Source of the DNA: Anaerolineae bacterium
Lineage (GTDB): Bacteria; Chloroflexota; Anaerolineae; JADYZS01
Assembly: GCA_020853075.1 (NCBI GenBank)
Contig: JADYZS010000030.1
Location: 1 to 17,956, forward strand
Length of the DNA stretch: 17,956 bases
Reading direction: 5' to 3'
How positions within the stretch are numbered: position 1 is the stretch's first letter; every line of letters begins with the position of its first letter. Both the position numbers and the translations under genes were made by a program. Positions 8,194 through 14,975 of this stretch are shown here, in pieces. The notes under the pieces are model-generated. The model saw only the letters and a list, made by a program, of their open reading frames with translations, did no database searches and was not told where the DNA came from.

Positions 8194-9444
8194 ATGGATC
8201 TTATCATTCGCAACGCTCATGTACGCGGTCGCGAGGAAGTGGTGGACATCGGTATCTTGGGCGAGCGGATTGCCCACGTCGCTCCGCATCTCAAAGAGCA
8301 CGCCCCCCGTGAGATAGACGCCGAGGGCATGCTTGTCGCGCCGACCTTCGTTGAGCCACACATCCACCTGGACAAAGCCCTCATCAGCGAAGTCGTGCGC
8401 CCCAACGTATCGGGCACGCTGAGCGAGGCTATCGCGATTACCTGGGATAAGAAGCGCACTTATACAGTGGAAGAAGTGGCGGCCCGCGCGGAGCGCGTCA
8501 TTGAATGGGCGGTGCAACACGGTACAACACTCCTGCGCAGCCACGTGGATGTGGACACCATCGGAGGGCTGACGCCGCTGAAAGGCGTAACTTTGGCCCG
8601 CGAACGCTATGCGGACCTATGCGAGGTGCAGATCGTCGCCTTCCCGCAGGAAGGCATCCTGCAAGACCCTGGAACGGAAGACTTGCTGCGCCAGGCGATG
8701 GCTGCCGGGGCCGACCTGGTGGGTGGGATGCCGCACAACGAGCGCACGCCGGAGGATGGCCGCCGCCACATAGACATCTGCTTCGCCATCGCCAAGGAGT
8801 TCAACGCCGATATTGATATGCACGTGGACGAAACCGACGACCCCAGCAGCCGCACCCTACAATACCTGGCGGCCCGCACTATTGAAGAGGGGTATCAGGG
8901 GCGCGTGACAGCAGGACATACCTGCGCGCTGGCCGCCTACGATGCCACCTACCGAGCAAAGGTCATCAGGCTGTTGAGACAGGCCGACGTGCAGATGGTC
9001 GCCAACGCCGGGACAAATCTCATGTTGCAAGGAAGGTTAGACCCCATGCCTATCCGCCGCGGTGTGACGCCAGTTAAAGAACTTTTGGCGGCGGGCGTGA
9101 ACGTGAGCTACGGCCAGGATTGCGTGAAAGACACCTTCTATCCCACCTGGGGGCAGGCGGACCCCCTGGAAGTAGGGCTCATCACAGCCCATGCAGTGCA
9201 GTTCACCATGCCGCAAGACATAGAGACGCTCTTTGACATGCCCACGGCCAACGCCGCTCGTCTGCTGCGGCTCCCCGCGCAGGACTACGGTGTCCGCGAG
9301 GGAGCCATCGCCAGCCTGAATATCATTGCTGCGGCCAATGCGGCTGAGGCGTTCCGCACGCGGGCCGACCGGCGCTACGTCATCCGCCGCGGCCGCATCG
9401 TGGCTGAGACGGTGACGACCAGGAAGGTGCATCGTACACTATGA
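8194..9444 (+). CDS. Cytosine-deaminase-like amidohydrolase
   Basis: This 416-residue metal-dependent hydrolase is close to bacterial cytosine deaminase (CodA) throughout. The metal and catalytic residues align: His56 and His58 in HIHLDK, Gln152 in AFPQEG, His210 and Glu213 in MHVDETDD, His242 in GHTCAL, and Asp309 in YGQDC. These match E. coli CodA His61, His63, Gln156, His214, Glu217, His246 and Asp313 with a near-constant offset. The difference is Cys310 where CodA has Asp314 beside the pyrimidine, and Gln308 where CodA has His, so another ring substrate is plausible (related pyrimidine, triazine or creatinine-type cyclic amidine). The ATG has GAGGAGG 8 nt upstream. The stop overlaps the next gene as ATGA. 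By context it probably opens or deaminates the compound that feeds the carbamoyltransferase. Superfamily and CodA-like subgroup are certain; the substrate is not. Confidence 0.92.
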   Translation: MDLIIRNAHVRGREEVVDIGILGERIAHVAPHLKEHAPREIDAEGMLVAPTFVEPHIHLDKALISEVVRPNVSGTLSEAIAITWDKKRTYTVEEVAARAERVIEWAVQHGTTLLRSHVDVDTIGGLTPLKGVTLARERYADLCEVQIVAFPQEGILQDPGTEDLLRQAMAAGADLVGGMPHNERTPEDGRRHIDICFAIAKEFNADIDMHVDETDDPSSRTLQYLAARTIEEGYQGRVTAGHTCALAAYDATYRAKVIRLLRQADVQMVANAGTNLMLQGRLDPMPIRRGVTPVKELLAAGVNVSYGQDCVKDTFYPTWGQADPLEVGLITAHAVQFTMPQDIETLFDMPTANAARLLRLPAQDYGVREGAIASLNIIAAANAAEAFRTRADRRYVIRRGRIVAETVTTRKVHRTL

Positions 9445-9635
9445 ACCGTACTCTGCGTGTGCTGGCGCAAGTTTTCGTGATTCTGGCCCTCTACGCGCTC
9501 TTTGCGATCATCACCGGAACCATCGCCTGGCTGCTGGGCGCGAGCCTCAATGGACAGATCGGTTGGGGCTTCATCGGCGGCTCTCTTCTCCTCGTCACGC
9601 TTCTCTATCTTCTGCGAAGGCAACGTGCCGGGTAA
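9441..9635 (+). CDS. Small two-helix membrane protein, unknown function
   Basis: This 64-residue protein is not recognised. It has two predicted transmembrane helices (about residues 7-31 and 40-59), a short loop with Gly and Asn, and a positively charged end RRQRAG, which suggests both termini face the cytoplasm. Its ATG overlaps the stop of the amidohydrolase as ATGA, which points to translational coupling and argues that it is a real gene rather than a chance frame. fdrA follows 16 bp later. In this operon it could be an accessory part of the Na+-pump complex or of a transport step, but nothing in the sequence shows this. Confidence 0.7.
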   Translation: MNRTLRVLAQVFVILALYALFAIITGTIAWLLGASLNGQIGWGFIGGSLLLVTLLYLLRRQRAG

Positions 9636-9651
9636 CCTGTGAGGTGATCAC

Positions 9652-11211
9652 GTGAACGCCTATGCGCGGATACGAAAAGGTGAATACCACGATTCCGTTA
9701 CGCTGATGCTGCTGACGAAGGAGTTGCTGGCCGCTCCGGGGGTGGCAGACGCGGCCATCGTCATGGGCACCGAGGCGAACAAAGCACTTCTGGCGGACAG
9801 CGGCTTGCTATCAGACGTCGTGCGGCAGGCAGAAGCCAACGACCTCATCATCAGCGTGCGCGCGGCGTCACCGGAGGAGGCAACGGCAGCATTGACGCAG
9901 GCGGAACGACTCTTGCAGGAGCGGCGCACTTCTCAAGCCGGGGAAGACGTCGTCTCCCGCCCGAAGACGCTCAAAGCCGCGCTCCAAGTAGCACCCGATG
10001 CCAACCTCGCGGTGATCTCGGTCGCCGGGCGCTACGCGGCGCGCGAGGCTCGCGCCGCGCTGGAGCAGGGCTTGCACGTCCTCCTCTTCAGCGACAACGT
10101 GCCGCTGGCCGACGAGATCGCGCTCAAGATACTGGCGTTAGAGAAAGGCCTTCTCTTGATGGGCCCGGACGCGGGCACCTCCATCATCAACGGCATCGCG
10201 CTGGGCCTCGCCAACGCCGTGCCACGGGGGCCGGTCGGCATCGTGGGTGCATCGGGAACCGGCATCCAGGGGATCAGCGTGGGGATCGCGCAGGCTGGAA
10301 GCGGCGTCAGCCAGGCTATCGGCGTGGGTGGGCGCGATCTCTCCGAGGAGGTAGGCGGCCTGATGATGGAGGCCGCGTTGCGTGCGCTGCAAGACGACCC
10401 GGCAACGAAGGTTCTCTGCCTGGTGAGCAAGCCGCCCGCGCCAACCATCGCGCGCCGCGTGTTAGAAACCGCCCGCACCAGCAGGAAGCCTGTCGTCGTC
10501 TGCTTCCTGGGTGATGACGGACGTGCCGTCCGTTCCGCGGGCTTATATCCCGCCGCGACACTGGACGAGGCAGCCATGGTCGCCGCAGCCCTGGCGCGCG
10601 GGATTGATCCTGAAACCGCGCTAGCGGAACAACGGCAGGCTGAAGAAGGCTTTCTGGCCCAGGCCGAGGGCAACCGCGCCCGCCTCAACCCTGAGCAGAA
10701 ATACGTGCGCGGCCTCTTCAGCGGGGGAACCTTCTGCTACGAGGCGCAACTGGTGCTGCGGGATCTGGTAGGTCCCGTCCACTCCAACGCGCCCCTGGAT
10801 AAGCCCATGAGACTGGCCGATGCCAACCGCAGCGTTGGTCACACTTGCGTGGACTTGGGCGAGGACGAGTTCACCGTCGGGCGGCTGCACCCAATGATGG
10901 ACAACGGCCTGCGCATCCGCCGACTACTGAAGGAGGGAGATGACCCGGCCACCGCCGTCATCCTGTTGGACGTCGTGCTGGGCTACGGCGCGCACCCCGA
11001 CCCGGCGGGCGAGTTGAGCGCGGCCATCGGGGAAGCAAAGGCCCGCGCGCAGCAGGCCGGTCGCCATCTGGCCGTCGTCGCCTACGTCTGCGGTGTCGCC
11101 AACGACCCGCAGCGCCCGGCGGAGCAGGAGGAGAAACTGCGGGCCGCAGGCGCGATCCTGGCGCCGTCCAATGCGGCAGCCGCGCGGCTGGCCGTCCGCA
11201 TGGTCAGGTGA
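9652..11211 (+). CDS. fdrA: FdrA family protein (AllF), acyl-CoA synthetase-like carbamoyltransferase subunit
   Basis: This 519-residue protein is a clear FdrA homologue with succinyl-CoA-synthetase-like folds. The N-terminus has RIRKGEYHDSVTLMLL and VMGTEANKALL (near 37-47). The CoA-ligase-like part shows GPDAGTSIINGIALG (171-185), GIVGASGTGIQ (196-206) and GVGGRDLSEEVGG (224-236), then CLVSKPPAPT. The C-terminal part carries DLGEDEFTVGRLHPMMD (401-417) and LLDVVLGYGAHPDPA. E. coli FdrA (555 residues) is reported to be one subunit of oxamate carbamoyltransferase and continues past the point where this protein stops, so the extreme C-terminus is shorter here. Translation starts at GTG, preceded by a very long Shine-Dalgarno match GAGGTGATCA (9641-9650), suggesting strong initiation. 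The DUF1116 gene follows after 3 bp. Confidence 0.93.
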   Translation: MNAYARIRKGEYHDSVTLMLLTKELLAAPGVADAAIVMGTEANKALLADSGLLSDVVRQAEANDLIISVRAASPEEATAALTQAERLLQERRTSQAGEDVVSRPKTLKAALQVAPDANLAVISVAGRYAAREARAALEQGLHVLLFSDNVPLADEIALKILALEKGLLLMGPDAGTSIINGIALGLANAVPRGPVGIVGASGTGIQGISVGIAQAGSGVSQAIGVGGRDLSEEVGGLMMEAALRALQDDPATKVLCLVSKPPAPTIARRVLETARTSRKPVVVCFLGDDGRAVRSAGLYPAATLDEAAMVAAALARGIDPETALAEQRQAEEGFLAQAEGNRARLNPEQKYVRGLFSGGTFCYEAQLVLRDLVGPVHSNAPLDKPMRLADANRSVGHTCVDLGEDEFTVGRLHPMMDNGLRIRRLLKEGDDPATAVILLDVVLGYGAHPDPAGELSAAIGEAKARAQQAGRHLAVVAYVCGVANDPQRPAEQEEKLRAAGAILAPSNAAAARLAVRMVR

Positions 11212-11214
11212 AAG

Positions 11215-12603
11215 ATGAGCAAACCACTGTTTGGCGTACCCCTGAAGCCAGTGAACCTGGGTCTGGCAACCTTCGCCCAGTCGTTGCGCGACCAGGGCGT
11301 CAACGTCATTGCCGTGGACTGGCGTCCGCCTGCCGAGGGCTATGCCGACCTGACGCACACGCGCAGCGGGATAGATATAGACGCGGCCAACGCCGAAGCC
11401 CATCGCCGCATCACCAGCGGGCGACCACTCCTGGTCGGCATGGGCATCGCCCGCGAGACCATCCCCGGCTTCCACGCGCGGCTATTGTGCCACGCCGGCC
11501 CCCCCATCGCCTGGGAGCAGATGTGTGGGCCTATGCGCGGCGCGATCGTCGGCGCGGCCCTCTACGAGGGCTGGGCCAGCACCCCCGCAGAGGCCGCGAC
11601 ACTGGCCGCTTCCGGTGAGATTGACTTCGCTCCCTGCCACCATTACCACGCCGTCGGCCCCATGGCCGGGATCATCTCGCCTTCCATGCCCATCTTCGTC
11701 GTCAGGAACGAGACCTACGGCAACCTGGCTTATTGCACGCAGAACGAGGGGCTCGGCAAGGTGCTGCGCTACGGCGCATACGGCCCGGAGATCATCACCC
11801 GGCTGAAATGGATGGAGAAGGAATTGTACCCCACCCTGGCTCGCGCCCTTGATAAAACCGGGCCTATTGATCTGCGCGCCCTCATCGCCCAGGCCCTGCA
11901 CATGGGCGACGAGGGCCACAACCGCAATCGGGCGGGAACGTCGCTCCTCTTGCGTATCCTGAGCCCCGCTCTCGTGGAAGCCATAGATGACAAGGCTATC
12001 GTGGCGCGCGTCCTGCGCTTCATTGACTCCAACGACCACTTCTTCCTGAACCTCTCCATGCCCGCGGCGAAGGCGATGCTGGAACCTGCCCACGGCATCC
12101 CCGGCTCCTCGGTGGTGACGGTTATGGCGCGCAACGGCACCGACTTCGGCCTCCGCGTCAGCGGCCTGGGCGACCGCTGGTTCATCGCGCCCGCGGGTGA
12201 GCCTGTCGGCCTCTTCTTTCCCGGCTACAGCCAGGCCGACGCTAACCCGGACATCGGCGACAGCGCCATCACCGAGACGGCAGGCTTCGGCGGCTTCGCC
12301 ATTGCCGGCGCGCCGGCCATTGCCCAGTTCGTCGGCGGCGCGCCCGCGGACGCATTGCAAGCCACGCGCGAGATGTACGAGATTACCGTAGGCGAACATG
12401 CCGCCTTCACGGTTCCCATTCTCAACTTCCGGGGCACGCCGGTAGGGATTGACGTGCGCAAAGTGGTAGAGACCGGCATCCTGCCGCGCATTGACACGGG
12501 CATCGCCCACAAGGAAGCAGGTATAGGACAAGTCGGCGCGGGGCTTCTCACTGCCCCGATGGGCTGCTTCACGCTGGCGTTTGCCGCGCTGCGCGAGATG
12601 TAG
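11215..12603 (+). CDS. allG: DUF1116 protein, AllG/YlbE-like carbamoyltransferase component
   Basis: This 462-residue protein belongs to the DUF1116 (YlbE) family, which almost always sits beside FdrA. Visible family features are the N-terminal LFGVPLKPVNLGL, an internal WEQMCGPMRGAIVGA segment, CHHYHAVGPMAGI near residues 140-155, and VMARNGTDFGLRVSGLGDRWF (from about 303), where the conserved Asn-Gly-Thr-Asp is found. The end has DTGIAHKEAGIGQVGAG, also usual for the family. With FdrA and the DUF2877 protein it would make up a complete three-part carbamoyltransferase of the kind reported for oxalurate phosphorolysis in E. coli. No carbamate kinase, which would turn carbamoyl phosphate into ATP, is in the window. 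It is the last gene of the operon; no clear terminator follows it. Confidence 0.92.
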   Translation: MSKPLFGVPLKPVNLGLATFAQSLRDQGVNVIAVDWRPPAEGYADLTHTRSGIDIDAANAEAHRRITSGRPLLVGMGIARETIPGFHARLLCHAGPPIAWEQMCGPMRGAIVGAALYEGWASTPAEAATLAASGEIDFAPCHHYHAVGPMAGIISPSMPIFVVRNETYGNLAYCTQNEGLGKVLRYGAYGPEIITRLKWMEKELYPTLARALDKTGPIDLRALIAQALHMGDEGHNRNRAGTSLLLRILSPALVEAIDDKAIVARVLRFIDSNDHFFLNLSMPAAKAMLEPAHGIPGSSVVTVMARNGTDFGLRVSGLGDRWFIAPAGEPVGLFFPGYSQADANPDIGDSAITETAGFGGFAIAGAPAIAQFVGGAPADALQATREMYEITVGEHAAFTVPILNFRGTPVGIDVRKVVETGILPRIDTGIAHKEAGIGQVGAGLLTAPMGCFTLAFAALREM

Positions 12604-12622
12604 CCGCCGCACCCTGCCGAAG

Positions 12623-12651
12623 TTGACCAACCCGCCATTTGGTGGTATAAA
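12623..12651 (+). promoter_or_regulatory. Sigma70-type promoter of the secreted DNRLRE protein
   Basis: TTGACC (12623-12628), a 17-nt spacer and TATAAA (12646-12651) with an extended TGG in front form a near-consensus promoter 47 bp upstream of the ATG at 12699. It lies after the stop of the DUF1116 gene, so the secreted protein is its own transcription unit. Confidence 0.75.
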
Positions 12652-12698
12652 AAGAGGGACGACCGCGCTGGCCAGAAGAGAAGAAAGGGGTCTCTCCT

Positions 12699-13874
12699 AT
12701 GGCGCGCCTGGTTCGTGCCCTGATCTCCCTGGCCTCCGTCCTCGGCCTGGCAGCGGTTATCTTCCCGGTAGCAGCCCGCCGTGTCCCCCCTTCCATGCAG
12801 CCACGCGCCCCGTCGGTCTCGGCTATCTTCTACCCCATGGCCGATACGACGATTGATTCCAGCGCGCCCGGCATCTCCTTCAGCAGCGACCTGTCCCTGC
12901 GTGTCGCCTTCACCACGACAACCGCCACCGAACAGCGCGCTCTCTTGCGTTTTGATGTTTCGTCAATTCCGGCAGGCGCAGTGATCAACATGGCGAGCCT
13001 GGTGCTGAAGGTCAATGCCTTGCAAGGGCCCAGCCCCCAAGCCTTGCAAGTGTACACCATCATTGGCGACTGGGATGATAGCGTTACCTGGGATACCCGC
13101 CCGGTCACAGGAACGCAGATTGTAGGGGTCGGCGTCGGCACCAGCGTCATGGTTGCCAGCATCCCTGCTGCCGTCCAGGGTTGGGTGGATAACCCCACCG
13201 CGAACAACGGCGTTGAGATCGTGGGCCCTGGCGGCCCTGACGCCTACTTGCGCTCTTTTGACAGCAACGAGGCGGCCAACGCGAGCAACCGGCCGCGGCT
13301 CACCGTCGTCTATTCATTGCCATGCCCCGACACACTGGAACCGAACGATTCCTTTGCCGAGGCCAGCGAGATCATCCCTGATGGGCGGTCGTACGACTCG
13401 TACATTTGCACGGGCGACGACAACGACCATTTCCGCTTCGCCGTGGAATCCGGATGGACGATAGGGGCCGACCTGCGCTCTCTCCCCGGAGACTACGACC
13501 TGGAGTTGTACGACCCGGGCCAGAGCCTCATGGTGCGTTCGGTCAACCCGGCGCGAGAGGATGAGCACGCGCAGGGCGTGGCAATGACCGGAGGTACCTA
13601 CTACGTGCGCGTGGTGAGCGCGGGCGGGTCGGCAAGCCTGACGAACCCTTACAGGCTGAGCGTGACGTTGAAGGGACCGGAGACGCCGGAACCCACCCAC
13701 ACATCCACCGCAACGCCTGTACCCACCCACACTCCTACCGCATCACCCACCTCTACACCCACTCGGACGCCGACGGCTACCGCGACGGCAACGGTCACCC
13801 CTTCGCACCACAACGTCTATATGCCCTCTGTGATGAAACGCGCGTCTATCAGCACGCGAGCCAAGCGCCGCTGA
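12699..13874 (+). CDS. Secreted DNRLRE and pre-peptidase (PPC) domain protein with Thr/Pro-rich tail
   Basis: This 391-residue protein is exported. An N-terminal signal peptide (about 1-27) has Arg4/Arg7, a hydrophobic core and Ala-Ala before the likely cleavage. Residues 43-205 form a DNRLRE-type beta domain with LLRFDVSSIP (82-91), GDWDDSVTWDTRP (123-135) and the closing NRPRLTVVY (197-205). Residues 209-326 form a bacterial pre-peptidase C-terminal domain starting with TLEPNDSFAEAS and ending in GGTYYVRV and YRLSVTL. A Thr/Pro linker (about 329-368) leads to VYMPSVMKR (373-381) and a basic end. The linker plus a Y-hydrophobic-P-x-V-basic tail is a recurrent ending in Chloroflexota secreted proteins. 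There is no catalytic domain, so a surface, adhesive or carbohydrate-binding role is more likely than enzymatic. AAAGGGG lies 8 nt before the ATG. Confidence 0.88.
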   Translation: MARLVRALISLASVLGLAAVIFPVAARRVPPSMQPRAPSVSAIFYPMADTTIDSSAPGISFSSDLSLRVAFTTTTATEQRALLRFDVSSIPAGAVINMASLVLKVNALQGPSPQALQVYTIIGDWDDSVTWDTRPVTGTQIVGVGVGTSVMVASIPAAVQGWVDNPTANNGVEIVGPGGPDAYLRSFDSNEAANASNRPRLTVVYSLPCPDTLEPNDSFAEASEIIPDGRSYDSYICTGDDNDHFRFAVESGWTIGADLRSLPGDYDLELYDPGQSLMVRSVNPAREDEHAQGVAMTGGTYYVRVVSAGGSASLTNPYRLSVTLKGPETPEPTHTSTATPVPTHTPTASPTSTPTRTPTATATATVTPSHHNVYMPSVMKRASISTRAKRR

Positions 13875-13894
13875 CGCCGAGAAGAGAAAGAAAG

Positions 13895-13929
13895 AGCCCC
13901 AGCATCCCGTGTGCTGGGGCTTTGTTTTT
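13895..13929 (+). terminator. Rho-independent terminator of the secreted protein gene
   Basis: A perfect 10-bp stem (AGCCCCAGCA at 13895-13904 with TGCTGGGGCT at 13912-13921, 7-nt loop) is followed by TTTGTTTTT, 20 bp after the stop codon. This is a classic intrinsic terminator on the + strand. Confidence 0.93.
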
Positions 13930-13961
13930 GATCTGCGAGGAGGGTCAGGCCCTCACCCCTG

Positions 13962-14076
13962 CCCCTCTCCCGCAAGGCGGTGGGAAGAACGCACCGTGTG
14001 CGCCAAGCCGTACTCGGCATGGTGAGTACACGGGAGAGGGGAGTCGGCTAAAACCCTCTCCCCTTCGGGGAGAGGG
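13962..14076. repeat. Structured intergenic element with CCCTCTCCC inverted repeats
   Basis: The 339-bp gap between the secreted protein and the aldolase has no supported gene. It holds an 11-bp perfect inverted repeat (CCCCTCTCCCG at 13962-13972, CGGGAGAGGGG at 14031-14041) and a second, adjacent 10-bp hairpin (14054-14063 with 14067-14076, loop TTC) made of nearly the same arm sequence, so the arms could pair in alternative ways. Pyrimidine-rich CCCTCTCCC intergenic elements of this kind are dispersed in many GC-rich bacterial genomes. From about 14090 to the aldolase stop at 14214 nothing recognisable is seen. Confidence 0.6.
14050..14076 (-). terminator. Terminator of the reductase-dehydrogenase-aldolase operon
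   Basis: Read on the - strand, the 10-bp GC-rich hairpin at 14054-14076 (triloop) is followed directly by TTTT (14050-14053). It lies about 138 bp downstream of the aldolase stop. It is part of the repeat element, so the terminator role may be secondary, but it is the best stop signal for this operon. Confidence 0.6.
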
Positions 14077-14213
14077 CAGGGAAGTCCCGCGGGCGTATAT
14101 CATCCCCGACTGAGGGGACTCGCCGTGCGGGATGAGGGGCGATCAAACTCTCGCAGCAGGTCACTCACAAAAATACCTACCCTTGTCAGGAGGGGGATGG
14201 AGAAGGGGAACCT

Positions 14214-14975
14214 CTATGAGCGCACCCCCTTCAGGTAATTCTGGGCCGCGCCGGCAATCAGAGCGCGGTCGCCGGTCGCCACGTATTGGATGCCCATGTC
14301 AAGGTATCGTTTCGCGCCGGCCACGTCTGTCGCCATGATGCCGACGGCTTTGCCCGCGCCGCGCACCACCTTGACGATGCGCCCAATGATCTCCTGCACC
14401 TCCGGCCTCCCCGGCTCGCCGGGATAGCCCAGCGAATAGGATAGGTCAGTAGGCCCAATGAAGAAGACGTCCACGCCTGGAACCCGCACCATCTCTTCCA
14501 GGTTTGCCACCGCCTCCGGCGTTTCAATGTGGACGATGACCATCGTCTCCTGGTTCGCTTGCTCAATGTAGCGCGGAAACGGCAGGCCCATGCTGTACTT
14601 GGTGGCGCGCACGCCCGCCAGTCCGCGCTTGCCGAGGGGACGGTATTTGACCGCGTCCACCACCTGCTGCACCTCGGCGGCGGTGTTGATCTGCGGCAAC
14701 TGCGCCCCCAGCGCGCCCGCGTCCATGTAGCGCAGGATGACCTGTTGTTGGTTCACCGCGATGCGCGTGATCGGTACGATGTCGGTGGCGTCGGCGGCGC
14801 GGATCATGTTCTCCACCGTCTCCAATTCGGAGATACCATGCTCCGCGTCTATCAAGACGTAATCAAAACCAGCCAGACCGCATAGTTCCACCAGCATGGG
14901 GGCAGGGACGGTAATAAAACAGCCGATGGCCGACTCCCCGGCACGGAGCCGGGCCTTCACTGTGTTGGTTCTCAT
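14214..14975 (-). CDS. HpcH/HpaI family class II aldolase
   Basis: This 253-residue cytoplasmic enzyme belongs to the family of 4-hydroxy-2-oxoheptanedioate and 2-keto-3-deoxy-rhamnonate aldolases, which split 2-keto-4-hydroxy acids to pyruvate (or a related oxoacid) and an aldehyde using a divalent metal. The barrel fold has the signature FDYVLIDAEHG with catalytic His46, Arg71, and metal ligands Glu151 (in VHIETPEA) and Asp177 (in FIGPTDLSYSLG). These match His45, Arg70, Glu149 and Asp175 of E. coli HpaI. The ATG at 14975 overlaps the stop of the dehydrogenase gene as ATGA and has AGGAGG immediately upstream; a TTG at 14996 would add seven unsupported residues. It is the last gene of a three-gene - strand operon. 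The substrate cannot be read from the sequence; the reductase and dehydrogenase partners suggest catabolism of a hydroxy-acid or aldonic-acid-like compound. Confidence 0.92.
   Translation of the reverse strand: MRTNTVKARLRAGESAIGCFITVPAPMLVELCGLAGFDYVLIDAEHGISELETVENMIRAADATDIVPITRIAVNQQQVILRYMDAGALGAQLPQINTAAEVQQVVDAVKYRPLGKRGLAGVRATKYSMGLPFPRYIEQANQETMVIVHIETPEAVANLEEMVRVPGVDVFFIGPTDLSYSLGYPGEPGRPEVQEIIGRIVKVVRGAGKAVGIMATDVAGAKRYLDMGIQYVATGDRALIAGAAQNYLKGVRS

Noticed and set aside
11482..12630. Long open frame (382 codons) on the - strand opposite the DUF1116 gene
   Set aside because: It is a shadow of the high-GC codon pattern of the + strand gene, shows no recognisable domain and has biased low-complexity composition; the + strand frame matches a known family from end to end.
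13690..13800. Repetitive ACCCACxC-type DNA in the secreted protein gene
   Set aside because: It encodes the Thr/Pro linker of the protein and is not an independent DNA repeat.
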